This document shows, piece by piece, positions 19,697-27,878 of a DNA stretch of 64,000 bases. The notes under the pieces are model-generated. The model worked only from the letters and a program-made list of their open reading frames with translations. It did no database searches and was not told the DNA's origin. Source of the stretch: Agreia sp. COWG (GTDB taxonomy: Bacteria; Actinomycetota; Actinomycetes; Actinomycetales; Microbacteriaceae); NCBI RefSeq assembly GCF_904528075.1, contig NZ_LR882035.1, positions 2,666,001 through 2,730,000 on the forward strand, written 5' to 3'. Numbering within the stretch: position 1 is the first letter of the stretch; the number at the start of each line of letters is the position of its first letter. A program made the position numbers and the translations under genes.

Positions 19697-19834
19697 ATGC
19701 CCATTGAACTCGCCCAGACAGGGCTCTCCATCTCGACCTACATCGTGCTCGGCCTGGTCGTGCTGCTCGTCGGGGCCTCGCTGTTCATCGTCGCCCGCGC
19801 GCTGCGCCAGCACAACAAGAACAACCGCCTCTAG
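19697..19834 (+). CDS. 45-residue protein consisting of a LAQTG sorting-type signal
   Basis: This tiny gene starts MPIELAQTG, continues with one hydrophobic helix (YIVLGLVVLLVGASLFIVARAL) and ends in basic and polar residues (RQHNKNNRL). It is thus nearly a bare LAxTG cell-wall sorting signal with only four residues before the motif. GATAAGGTAGCTGAC precedes the ATG. It is 21 bases after the previous gene and may share its transcript. It could be a remnant of a surface protein, a small membrane peptide whose LAQTG is coincidental, or a sortase-related peptide. Confidence 0.5.
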   Translation: MPIELAQTGLSISTYIVLGLVVLLVGASLFIVARALRQHNKNNRL

Positions 19835-19838
19835 GCGT

Positions 19839-20153
19839 CTATTGCACCTCGCCGGCGATACGGCGGTGGTGGTGGATGACCTCGGCGACGATGAAGTTCA
19901 AGAACTTCTCGGCGAGGTCGGGGTCGAGGTGCGACTCCTCGGCCAGAGCGCGTAGGCGCTTGATCTGGCGAGCCTCGCGATCGAGGTCGGCGGGCGGCAG
20001 GCCATTGGCCGCCTTGAGCTCGCCGACGCCCTGCGTGAACTTGAAGCGTTCGGCCAACAGATGGATGAGGGCGGCGTCGATATTGTCGATGCTCTGGCGG
20101 ATGCCGTCGAGGCGTCGGAGGGCGTCTTCAGGGGTGGCAACGGAGTCGGACAT
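19839..20153 (-). CDS. Chorismate mutase (AroQ type)
   Basis: This 104-residue all-helical protein should convert chorismate to prephenate for phenylalanine and tyrosine synthesis. The AroQ pattern is seen in LRRLDGIRQSIDNIDAALIHLLAERFKFTQGVGELKA, with the helix-1 Arg, LLAER and the central Lys, then DREARQIKRLRALA and EKFLNFIVAEVIHHHRRI. No ACT or fused synthase domain is present. It is convergent with the 45-residue gene, four bases from its stop. Confidence 0.88.
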   Translation of the reverse strand: MSDSVATPEDALRRLDGIRQSIDNIDAALIHLLAERFKFTQGVGELKAANGLPPADLDREARQIKRLRALAEESHLDPDLAEKFLNFIVAEVIHHHRRIAGEVQ

Positions 20154-20200
20154 ACCGAAGACTCTAGCGATTCAAGCCTGAACACATTCCGCACGTTCAC

Positions 20201-20275
20201 GGATGAGGAAAAACTTGGCGGGTACCGCGTGTCGAACTGACGACACGCGGTGTCTCGAGAGTTTCTCCTCATCCG
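20201..20275. terminator. Nested inverted repeat between ohr and chorismate mutase
   Basis: An outer pair CGGATGAGGA and TCCTCATCCG (20201-20210 and 20266-20275) encloses further pairing (AAACT with AGTTT). At the centre is a perfect 11-base stem, ACCGCGTGTCG with CGACACGCGGT, around AACTGA (20224-20251). The position just after the ohr stop suggests a terminator, but it is longer and more layered than usual. Confidence 0.55.
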
Positions 20276-20296
20276 CGAAAGGGCAGAGGTGGGCTG

Positions 20297-20719
20297 CTAT
20301 TCGACGATGTTGAGGATAACCGGCACGTTGCCGTTGATGGCCTTGGAATAGGGGCAGATGTCGCGGTGGGCGGTCTCGGCAATGGTGCGCGCCTCGTCGG
20401 GCGTGACGTTCGGGATGTAGATGTCGAGCTCGGCGGCGATCTCGAATCCGGTGTCGGCGCTCGCGCCGATGGAGACGCTGGCCGAGACGGCCGCGTCTTT
20501 GGTGTCGAGCTTCATCTCGCGACCCACGGCGTGGACGGCACCGAGGAAGCAAGCGGAGTAGCCGGCGGCGAAGAGCTGCTCGGGGTTGGTTCCCTCGCCG
20601 CTTCCACCCATCTCTTTGGGAGGCCGGGTGTCGAAGTCGAGACGGTCGTCTTCGCTCCGAACGTGGCCGTCGCGGCCCCCGCCGGATGCATGGGCAATTG
20701 CAGTGTAGAGAGCTTCCAT
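20297..20719 (-). CDS. ohr: Organic hydroperoxide resistance protein Ohr
   Basis: This 140-residue OsmC/Ohr-family thiol peroxidase reduces organic hydroperoxides in the cytoplasm. The peroxidatic Cys57 is in FAAGYSACF and the resolving Cys122 in DICPYSKAINGNVPV; Glu47 in TNPEQLF is also as expected. MEALYTAIAHASGGGRDGHV is a standard Ohr N-terminus. The length is normal. No MarR-type OhrR gene is adjacent, so its regulator must lie elsewhere. Confidence 0.93.
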   Translation of the reverse strand: MEALYTAIAHASGGGRDGHVRSEDDRLDFDTRPPKEMGGSGEGTNPEQLFAAGYSACFLGAVHAVGREMKLDTKDAAVSASVSIGASADTGFEIAAELDIYIPNVTPDEARTIAETAHRDICPYSKAINGNVPVILNIVE

Positions 20720-20804
20720 ACGACAAGTTCACCACGGATTGCGCCGTCTCGCTCAGCTCATCGAGACTCCGCCGCAAATGTGCAGCAAGCACAGCGAGCC
20801 GTCT

Positions 20805-21452
20805 TTACACGGTCTCCGAACGCAACTGCACGGGAGCATCACCCTGGCGCTCCAGCCGGCTCAGAAGCCCCTCCCGAACCGAAGCCCAGTCGTCGCGGAT
20901 GACGGAGAAGACAGCCGAGTCTCGCCAGCTGCCGTCTGCTCGCCGCATGTCGCGGCGAGACACGCCCTCGAAGGTGGCTCCGAGCTTCGTGATCGCGGCG
21001 CGGGAGCGCGTATTGAGAACGTCGGCCTGGATCTTCACGCGCTCGAAGCCGTTGTCGAACGCGGAGCCCAGAATCATGAGCTTTGCCTCGGCGTTCACGG
21101 CCGTCCCCCAGACGCGCGGGTCATAAGCCGTCCAGCCGAGGTGAGCGTAGTTCTTCTCGAGCGCGAAGTCGCCCAGGGTCGACGTGCCCACAAGCAGCCC
21201 GTCGTGCTGCCCGCCGCGCAGCCGCACGGCGTGCACGTTGCCGGCATCCCACTGGTAATAGGTCTCGGCGAAGGCCACGAAACCGTCGAGGGTGTCGCGA
21301 TAGCCGGCGGGCCCGCCACCATAGCCACCGGCGAAGACGACCGGATGCCCGATGGCCGCGAACAGCTCGGGTATCAGTTGGCGGGTCAACGGCTCGAGGG
21401 TGATGAAGCGCCCTTCGATCGGGCGGCTGAGATCGGGCCGGATGGCGCTCAT
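20805..21452 (-). CDS. GNAT family N-acetyltransferase
   Basis: From the ATG giving MSAIRPDLSRPIEGRFITLEPLT this is a 215-residue acetyltransferase of the RimJ/RimL-like group. Visible parts are GTSTLGDFALEKNYAHLGWTAYDPRVWGTAVNAEAKLMIL, where the acetyl-CoA loop would lie, and VKIQADVLNTRSRAAITKLGATFEG, typical of the C-terminal half. An upstream ATG at 21518 would add 22 residues with no family similarity. The substrate is unknown. Confidence 0.85.
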   Translation of the reverse strand: MSAIRPDLSRPIEGRFITLEPLTRQLIPELFAAIGHPVVFAGGYGGGPAGYRDTLDGFVAFAETYYQWDAGNVHAVRLRGGQHDGLLVGTSTLGDFALEKNYAHLGWTAYDPRVWGTAVNAEAKLMILGSAFDNGFERVKIQADVLNTRSRAAITKLGATFEGVSRRDMRRADGSWRDSAVFSVIRDDWASVREGLLSRLERQGDAPVQLRSETV

Positions 21453-21553
21453 CGCGCCGCCTGCGCAGCTACCGTGCCCGAATGCCCTCGTTTGGCCCCG
21501 ATCGCGAGGCCCGGACACGGGGCTTCGGGCACAAACATCATCGCCGCCGCCGC

Positions 21554-22840
<1,287 letters not shown>

Positions 22841-22976
22841 GAATGTGTCCTATCGGTCAGAGACCTCGCGTAGCGAGGGATGGCCGGAACCTGATAAAAG
22901 ATTCCACCCCATTGTACGGAGAGCCGGAGAGGCGGCGCATCGAGGTCAGGCAAACCACCAAGGCGACCTGCTACGA

Positions 22977-23615
22977 ATGGCCTTCGTGAACAGAAAAATC
23001 GTGGGTGCAGTGCGCCTTCTCGCGGGCCTCGGCCTTCTCGTGACCATCGTCATCCAGATCGCCGACCGGGTGGCGAACAACGCTTTCGACCCGTGGGAGT
23101 ACTTCAGCTACTTCACCATCGAGACGTCACTGATGAACATCGTCGTCTTTCTGGTCGGCGGCATCCTCGCCCTGCGTTTCTCACGCGACACCCCGCTCTT
23201 CACGACGGTGCGCATGGCCACACTCACCTACGCACTGGTCACGGCCGGTGTCTACAACCTGTTGCTGCGCAACGTTCCGTACGTCGGCTTTCAGGGGCTC
23301 AGCTGGCCGAACGAGATCATCCACGTGTGGGTTCCCCTGCTGATCGTGCTCGACTGGCTCCTCTCCCCGGGCCGCCCCGCCCTCAGCTGGCGTGCACTCC
23401 GCGTGGTCATGATCTACCCCGTCGCCTGGCTCGCCTACTCGCTCGTGCGCGGCGCGGTGTCGAACGGCATCTACCCCTACCCTTTCCTCAATCCAGCGAC
23501 GGCGGGATGGGGCAGCGTGGTCGGCTACATCGTGGCTCTCAGCATCGTGCTGCTGGGCCTCGGAGCCCTGGCGATCCGGTACAGCCGGCGGAGGTCGGCG
23601 GCGATTCCGGCCTAG
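22977..23615 (+). CDS. Pr6Pr family six-helix membrane protein
   Basis: This 212-residue protein has six hydrophobic segments, the Pr6Pr pattern. Typical pieces are FSYFTIETSLMNIVVFLVGG, TAGVYNLLLRN and YPYPFLNPATAGWGSVVGYI. I use the ATG at 22977; a GTG three codons later is equally possible. Its function is unknown. Its stop codon shares the tetranucleotide CTAG with the stop of the convergent DUF3151 gene, so the two genes overlap by four bases. Confidence 0.8.
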   Translation: MAFVNRKIVGAVRLLAGLGLLVTIVIQIADRVANNAFDPWEYFSYFTIETSLMNIVVFLVGGILALRFSRDTPLFTTVRMATLTYALVTAGVYNLLLRNVPYVGFQGLSWPNEIIHVWVPLLIVLDWLLSPGRPALSWRALRVVMIYPVAWLAYSLVRGAVSNGIYPYPFLNPATAGWGSVVGYIVALSIVLLGLGALAIRYSRRRSAAIPA

Positions 23616-24097
23616 TCCTGGCCCCGGATGATGATGGCCTCGGTCACCGGGATGTCGCTGACCGGCCGGATGGTCGCCTCGATCGATGCGACGGCGCGGG
23701 GATCGGACATCTGCAGGAAGTCGCCGAGGCGCTTCACCTCGTCTTCTTCGCCGAATGCCTCGGCTGCGCGGCGCAAGGTGTAGAGGGAGAGCAGCACGCC
23801 GCGGTTCGGTTCGTGCGACCACGGCACGGGACCCTGGCCGCGCCAGCCGCCCTTGCGTAGCGCGTCGAGGCCGCGGTGGTAGCCGACGCGCGCGTAGGCG
23901 TAGGAGGGAAGCACGGCGCCGACGGCCCAGAGCTCTTCGGCCAGCAGCGCCCACAGCAGCGACGAGGTCGGGAAGCGCTTGACCAGCTCGCCGAGCTCGG
24001 CGGCGGTGGCCGGTGAGGTCTCGACGAGCGCCTGCATCACCTCCGTGTCTTCTGCGAGGAGGGTTTCGGGGATGCCTAGGAGATTGTCGCCACTCAT
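23612..24097 (-). CDS. DUF3151 domain-containing protein
   Basis: This 161-residue soluble protein matches the actinobacterial DUF3151 family. The core motif is ARVGYHRGLDALRKGGWRGQGPVPWSHEPNRGVLLSL, preceded by SSLLWALLAEEL. It is predicted to be helical and has no known activity. It ends on the CTAG shared with the convergent membrane-protein gene. The length is normal for the family. Confidence 0.88.
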   Translation of the reverse strand: MSGDNLLGIPETLLAEDTEVMQALVETSPATAAELGELVKRFPTSSLLWALLAEELWAVGAVLPSYAYARVGYHRGLDALRKGGWRGQGPVPWSHEPNRGVLLSLYTLRRAAEAFGEEDEVKRLGDFLQMSDPRAVASIEATIRPVSDIPVTEAIIIRGQD

Positions 24098-24188
24098 GCC
24101 TCGATGCTAGTCCGAGCGGTGGGGAATCCCCGGGAGGGCCCCTCTATCGGCCAGGCTGACAATCCGCCCGGCATCGCGAGGCGCTATA

Positions 24189-24206
24189 TTGCACACCCAT
24201 GTGCAA
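24189..24206. promoter_or_regulatory. Inverted repeat operator upstream of the tetR gene
   Basis: TTGCACA and TGTGCAA form perfect 7-base arms around CCCA, starting 35 bases before the GTG start of the TetR-type gene, with AT-rich flanks (ATAT before, GATAATAT after). The second flank could be a -10 box. The arrangement fits autoregulation by the TetR protein and hence control of the whole three-gene unit. Confidence 0.65.
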
Positions 24207-24223
24207 GATAATATGATCGACTG

Positions 24224-24883
24224 GTGACCACGACAGACTCCCCCGCACGCCGCGCGCCGCGTCGTGACGCGGCCGAAAACAGGCTCGCGCTCCTCGACGC
24301 CGCCGCATCCCAACTCAATCTCGACCCCGATGCCTCGCTCGAGACCATCGCCGCGGCAGCCGGCCTCTCGCGTCGCGCCGTGTACGGTCACTTCCGCACC
24401 CGCGACGAGCTCGTCGCCGAGTTGAACCGGCGCGGCATCGCCCGCGTGGCGGCAGCCATCACCCCCATCAGCCACCCGGATGCGCGAGTTGCCCTCGCCC
24501 TGGTCGGCGCGCGGCTCTGGGGTGAGGTGGGCGATGTGCGCGTCACCGCGCAACTCGCCGTGCGCGGGCCCCTCCGCAACGTCGTGGCCGAGGGTCTCGA
24601 ACCGATCCGCACGGGTCTCGCCACCATCGTTCGGCAGGGCCTCGACGACGGGGTCCTGCGATCGGACATCGACCCCGACACCCTCGCCCGTCTCATCGAG
24701 GGCTCGGCGCTCTCGGTGCTCGACGAGGCCGTGCGCACCGATATCTCAAGCGCCGAGGGTCACCGCCTGGTGATGCTCGTCGCCCTCAGCACCGCCGGGC
24801 TCTCGTGGCTCGAGGCCGGCGCACTCATCGAATCGACGCCGGAGCTCGCCCTCGAGGCGCAGCCTGAGCGCACAGAGAGGTAG
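24224..24883 (+). CDS. TetR/AcrR family transcriptional regulator
   Basis: This 219-residue regulator has an N-terminal helix-turn-helix: LDPDASLETIAAAAGLSRRAVYGHFRTRDEL (about 26-56). The remaining residues form the ligand-binding helical domain. It starts at GTG, 18 bases after a palindromic operator, and is followed three bases after its stop by the ABC-like gene. It most likely represses its own operon with the YhgE/Pip protein. The inducer is unknown. Confidence 0.9.
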   Translation: MTTTDSPARRAPRRDAAENRLALLDAAASQLNLDPDASLETIAAAAGLSRRAVYGHFRTRDELVAELNRRGIARVAAAITPISHPDARVALALVGARLWGEVGDVRVTAQLAVRGPLRNVVAEGLEPIRTGLATIVRQGLDDGVLRSDIDPDTLARLIEGSALSVLDEAVRTDISSAEGHRLVMLVALSTAGLSWLEAGALIESTPELALEAQPERTER

Positions 24884-24886
24884 ACC

Positions 24887-25639
24887 ATGCGTATCGACCT
24901 GATTGACGCCACCGCGGGCGAGGGCTTCGAGGCCCTGCCGCCCACCACCGTGAGCTTCATCAGCGGACAGGTGACCCTCATCGTCGCGGAGACCGCGCAG
25001 CGCCCCACCCTGCTCGCCCTGCTGGCGAGCGGTCGCATGACGCCCACCGGCGGCTCCGTGACGCGCCACCCCGACTCGGGCGATGATGCGCTGCGCGCAT
25101 CCACGGCCGTCGTCGACGCGCCCGACATCTCCGACCCGGCCCCGGGGCTGCGCCTCGACGCCGTCGTGCAAGAGGAGCTGATGTTCGCCGGACTACCGTC
25201 GTCGTCTGCCGAGGTGCACGACGTTCTGGACAGCGTCGACGCCCTCGATTTCGCCCGCTCCTCGATCGAGCACGTTCCGCCGGTTCTACGCCTGCGGGTG
25301 CTCGCCGGGCTCGCGGCGCGACGCCCGGGGGTGGAGGCCATCGTGCTCACCTCGCCCGACAGGCATGGCGGCGACCCCTTCGAGTGGTACTCCGTGGCCG
25401 AAGAGCTCGCCGAGCAGGGCCTCGCCGTGCTCGTGATCGCGGGTGCCGCATCCGTGTCGCTGCTGGACGCGGCCCTACCGGATGCGGCCCTGCCTGATGC
25501 GGCCCATGCCGAGCCGGACGCGCCGGAGGAGCCAGAGGCCCCGAGGCAGGAAGCCCCCGAATCGGCCGTGCCCGAGATCGAGCCCCTTGTCATGCCGAAC
25601 CCGTCAGAACCGAACCCGTCAGAAGAAGAACAGTCATGA
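24887..25639 (+). CDS. ABC ATPase-like protein lacking catalytic motifs
   Basis: This 250-residue protein aligns by pattern with an ABC ATPase but has lost the motifs. Where Walker A belongs it reads VAETAQRPTLLALLASG (33-49), without GxxGxGKS/T. The signature region reads HVPPVLRLRVLAGLAARRPG instead of LSGGQxQR. The Walker B region reads VEAIVLTSPDRHGGDP, with no DE pair. A repetitive Ala/Asp/Pro tail (ALPDAALPDAA, then NPSEPNPSEEE) ends the protein. It overlaps the YhgE/Pip gene by ATGA, in the position an ATPase partner would hold. I infer a pseudo-ATPase or regulatory partner. Confidence 0.65.
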   Translation: MRIDLIDATAGEGFEALPPTTVSFISGQVTLIVAETAQRPTLLALLASGRMTPTGGSVTRHPDSGDDALRASTAVVDAPDISDPAPGLRLDAVVQEELMFAGLPSSSAEVHDVLDSVDALDFARSSIEHVPPVLRLRVLAGLAARRPGVEAIVLTSPDRHGGDPFEWYSVAEELAEQGLAVLVIAGAASVSLLDAALPDAALPDAAHAEPDAPEEPEAPRQEAPESAVPEIEPLVMPNPSEPNPSEEEQS

Positions 25640-27798
25640 CCATCCTCACCCTCTTCCGCACCGAGCTGCGCCGGCTCACCGCCTCGAAGATGGGCGTCAT
25701 CGCGCTCATCGCGCTGATGTGCGTGCCCGTCATCTATGCCGGGCTGTACCTCTGGGGCAACAACGATCCCTACGGCAATCTGAAGGACGTGCCCGTGGCG
25801 CTCGTCGTCGAGGACACCGGCGCGACGACCTCAGACAACGATGGCACGACGACCACCGTCGACTACGGCAAGGAGGTGCACGACGAGCTGGTGAAAGACA
25901 ACAGCGTGCACTGGATCGACGCGACCTCGACCGAGGCGAAGGAGGGCGTCTCGAACGGCACCTTCGACTTCGTGCTGACACTGGGCAGCGACTTCTCGGC
26001 GGATCTGACCTCTCCGACGTCGGATGCTCCGCGACAGGCGAGCGTGCAGCTCACGACGAACGACACCAACAGCTTTCTCGCGACCACCATCGCGGGCAAC
26101 GTGGCCGAGAAGGTGCGCGCCTCCATCGCCGAGAAGGTCGGCAAGGAGGCAGCGCTGAAGTTCCTCGACGGCTTCGCCGACGTGGGCTCCAGCCTGCAGA
26201 CGGCGATCGACGGCTCGACCCAGCTGGCCGACGGCACGACGACCGCCTCGGCGGGGGCGACCCAGCTCGCCTCGGGCGCAGCGTCGGCGAACGACGGAGC
26301 GCAGCAGCTCGCAAACGGACTCGACACGGCGAACTCCGGGGCCTCGTCTCTCGACACCGGCGCCGCCTCGGCAAACGACGCGGCACAGAAACTGGCGACG
26401 GGCTCGGCGTCGACCAACGCGGGGATGACCCAGCTGCTCGCCGGGTTGAACACGCTGCAGTCGAAGGTGGCCGATCTACCGAGCAGCACGACCACGCTCA
26501 ACACCGGCGCACAAGGCGTGGCCGCCGGCAACGCGCAGCTCGCCGGTGCAGCGGCACCCATCGCGGCAGCGGCCCAGAAAGCCGCGGATGCTGTCACTCC
26601 TGTGCGCGACGCGATCACAAAGACGATGAAAGACCAGGGTGCGAGCCAGGCGCAGATCGATGCCGTGCTGGCACAGCTCGACCCGATCGGCGACGACATC
26701 GTCGACACGAACAAGAAGGCCCAGGCCGTCGATCTGCAGGTGGACAAGCTCGCCGCCGGCAGCAAGGCCGTCGCCGACGGGACCGCAGCGCTCGCCGCCT
26801 CCGCCCCCGCCCTCACCGACGGCGTCAACCAGGCGGCCTCTGCTGCGGCTCAGATCCAGTCGGGTACCCAGCAGGTCTCCGACGGCACCGCCCAGCTCGC
26901 TGCGGGCACTCCCATGCTGGCGAACGGTGCCGCGACCCTGAGCTCCGGCATCAGCCAGCTCGACACGGGGGCGAATACCCTCGCCGCCGGAACCCCGGCC
27001 CTCGCGACCGGCGCCGCAGATCTGCAGACCGGCATCCAGAAGCTCGACAGCGGAGCGCACACCCTGGCATCCGGCCTCAGCGACGGCCTCGGCAAACTGC
27101 CGATCGAGACGGCCGACCAACGCGAGAAGACGGCGACCATCATCGGCGACCCTGCCATCATCGACACCAGCGCGGTGACCAAGGCCAGCACCTACGGGGC
27201 AGGCATGGCGCCGTTCTTCATCAGCCTGGCCGCCTGGATCGGCATCTACGCGCTGTTCCTCATCATCAAGCCGCTGTCGAAGAGGGCCCTCACCGCGGTG
27301 AAGCGGCCCCTGCGAGTGACCGCGGCCGGGTGGGCGACCCCCGCGGCGCTCGGCGCCATCCAGATGCTCGCCGTCTTCGGCATCGTGACGCTCGCCCTCG
27401 GCTACGCCGTGGCGAACCCCGCCGGGATGCTCGGCTTCATGGTGCTGACGAGCGTGACCTACGCGGCGATCATCCTGGCGCTGAACGTCTGGCTGGGAAG
27501 CGTGGGACAGTTCCTCGGGCTCGTCCTGATGGTGCTGCAGCTCGTCACCGCGGGAGGAACTTTCCCCTGGCAGACGCTGCCCGGCCCGCTCGCCGCGCTG
27601 CACCACGCGCTGCCCATGGGATACGCGGTCGACGGCATCCGGCAGCTGATGTACGGCGGCAACCTGGCCCTCGCCTGGGGTGACGTCGGGGTGCTGTTGG
27701 CGTTCCTCGCGGGTGCGCTCGCCCTCTCGTGGCTGGGCGCGCGCCGCATGACGCGCACTCGCACGCTGCGCGACCTGCGCCCCTCGTTGATCGGCTGA
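25636..27798 (+). CDS. YhgE/Pip domain membrane protein
   Basis: This 720-residue protein has the YhgE/Pip (phage infection protein-like) architecture. An N-terminal membrane helix (IALIALMCVPVIYAGLYLWGN) is followed by a large external region and about five C-terminal helices from roughly residue 525. The central 200-490 stretch is built of short Ala/Gly/Ser repeats (such as GATQLASGAASANDGAQQLANGL), which predict a long coiled or helical stalk. The C-terminal half resembles ABC-2 permeases (NVWLGSVGQFLGLVLMVLQL, PMGYAVDGIRQLMYGG). It may export or position envelope material with the preceding ABC-like protein. Homologs act as phage receptors in some Gram-positives, but no such role can be claimed here. 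Confidence 0.88.
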   Translation: MTILTLFRTELRRLTASKMGVIALIALMCVPVIYAGLYLWGNNDPYGNLKDVPVALVVEDTGATTSDNDGTTTTVDYGKEVHDELVKDNSVHWIDATSTEAKEGVSNGTFDFVLTLGSDFSADLTSPTSDAPRQASVQLTTNDTNSFLATTIAGNVAEKVRASIAEKVGKEAALKFLDGFADVGSSLQTAIDGSTQLADGTTTASAGATQLASGAASANDGAQQLANGLDTANSGASSLDTGAASANDAAQKLATGSASTNAGMTQLLAGLNTLQSKVADLPSSTTTLNTGAQGVAAGNAQLAGAAAPIAAAAQKAADAVTPVRDAITKTMKDQGASQAQIDAVLAQLDPIGDDIVDTNKKAQAVDLQVDKLAAGSKAVADGTAALAASAPALTDGVNQAASAAAQIQSGTQQVSDGTAQLAAGTPMLANGAATLSSGISQLDTGANTLAAGTPALATGAADLQTGIQKLDSGAHTLASGLSDGLGKLPIETADQREKTATIIGDPAIIDTSAVTKASTYGAGMAPFFISLAAWIGIYALFLIIKPLSKRALTAVKRPLRVTAAGWATPAALGAIQMLAVFGIVTLALGYAVANPAGMLGFMVLTSVTYAAIILALNVWLGSVGQFLGLVLMVLQLVTAGGTFPWQTLPGPLAALHHALPMGYAVDGIRQLMYGGNLALAWGDVGVLLAFLAGALALSWLGARRMTRTRTLRDLRPSLIG

Positions 27799-27821
27799 GC
27801 CGCGGTCACCGCCGGCGCTCA

Positions 27822-27875
27822 GAGCACCGGGAGTGCTCGGAGCACAGGGAGTGCTCGGAGCACCGGCGGTGCGAG
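27822..27875. repeat. Three tandem 18-bp hairpin units
   Basis: The units are GAGCACCGGGAGTGCTCG, GAGCACAGGGAGTGCTCG and GAGCACCGGCGGTGCGAG, with no spacer between them. The first two are inverted repeats (GAGCAC with GTGCTC); the third has a shorter stem. They occupy the gap between the convergent YhgE/Pip and TPR genes and probably terminate both. The near-identity of the units suggests recent local duplication. Confidence 0.75.
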
Positions 27876-27878
27876 CGG

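Noticed and set aside
17536..19834. A complete type VII secretion locus
   Set aside because: Only a WXG100-like protein and small unknown genes are present; no EccB, EccC, EccD or MycP-like gene is seen.
25636..27798. Phage gene suggested by the name phage infection protein
   Set aside because: YhgE/Pip proteins are chromosomal membrane proteins; no integrase, capsid or attachment site occurs in the window.
27822..27875. CRISPR array
   Set aside because: The units are contiguous with no unique spacers, only three copies, and no cas gene is near.
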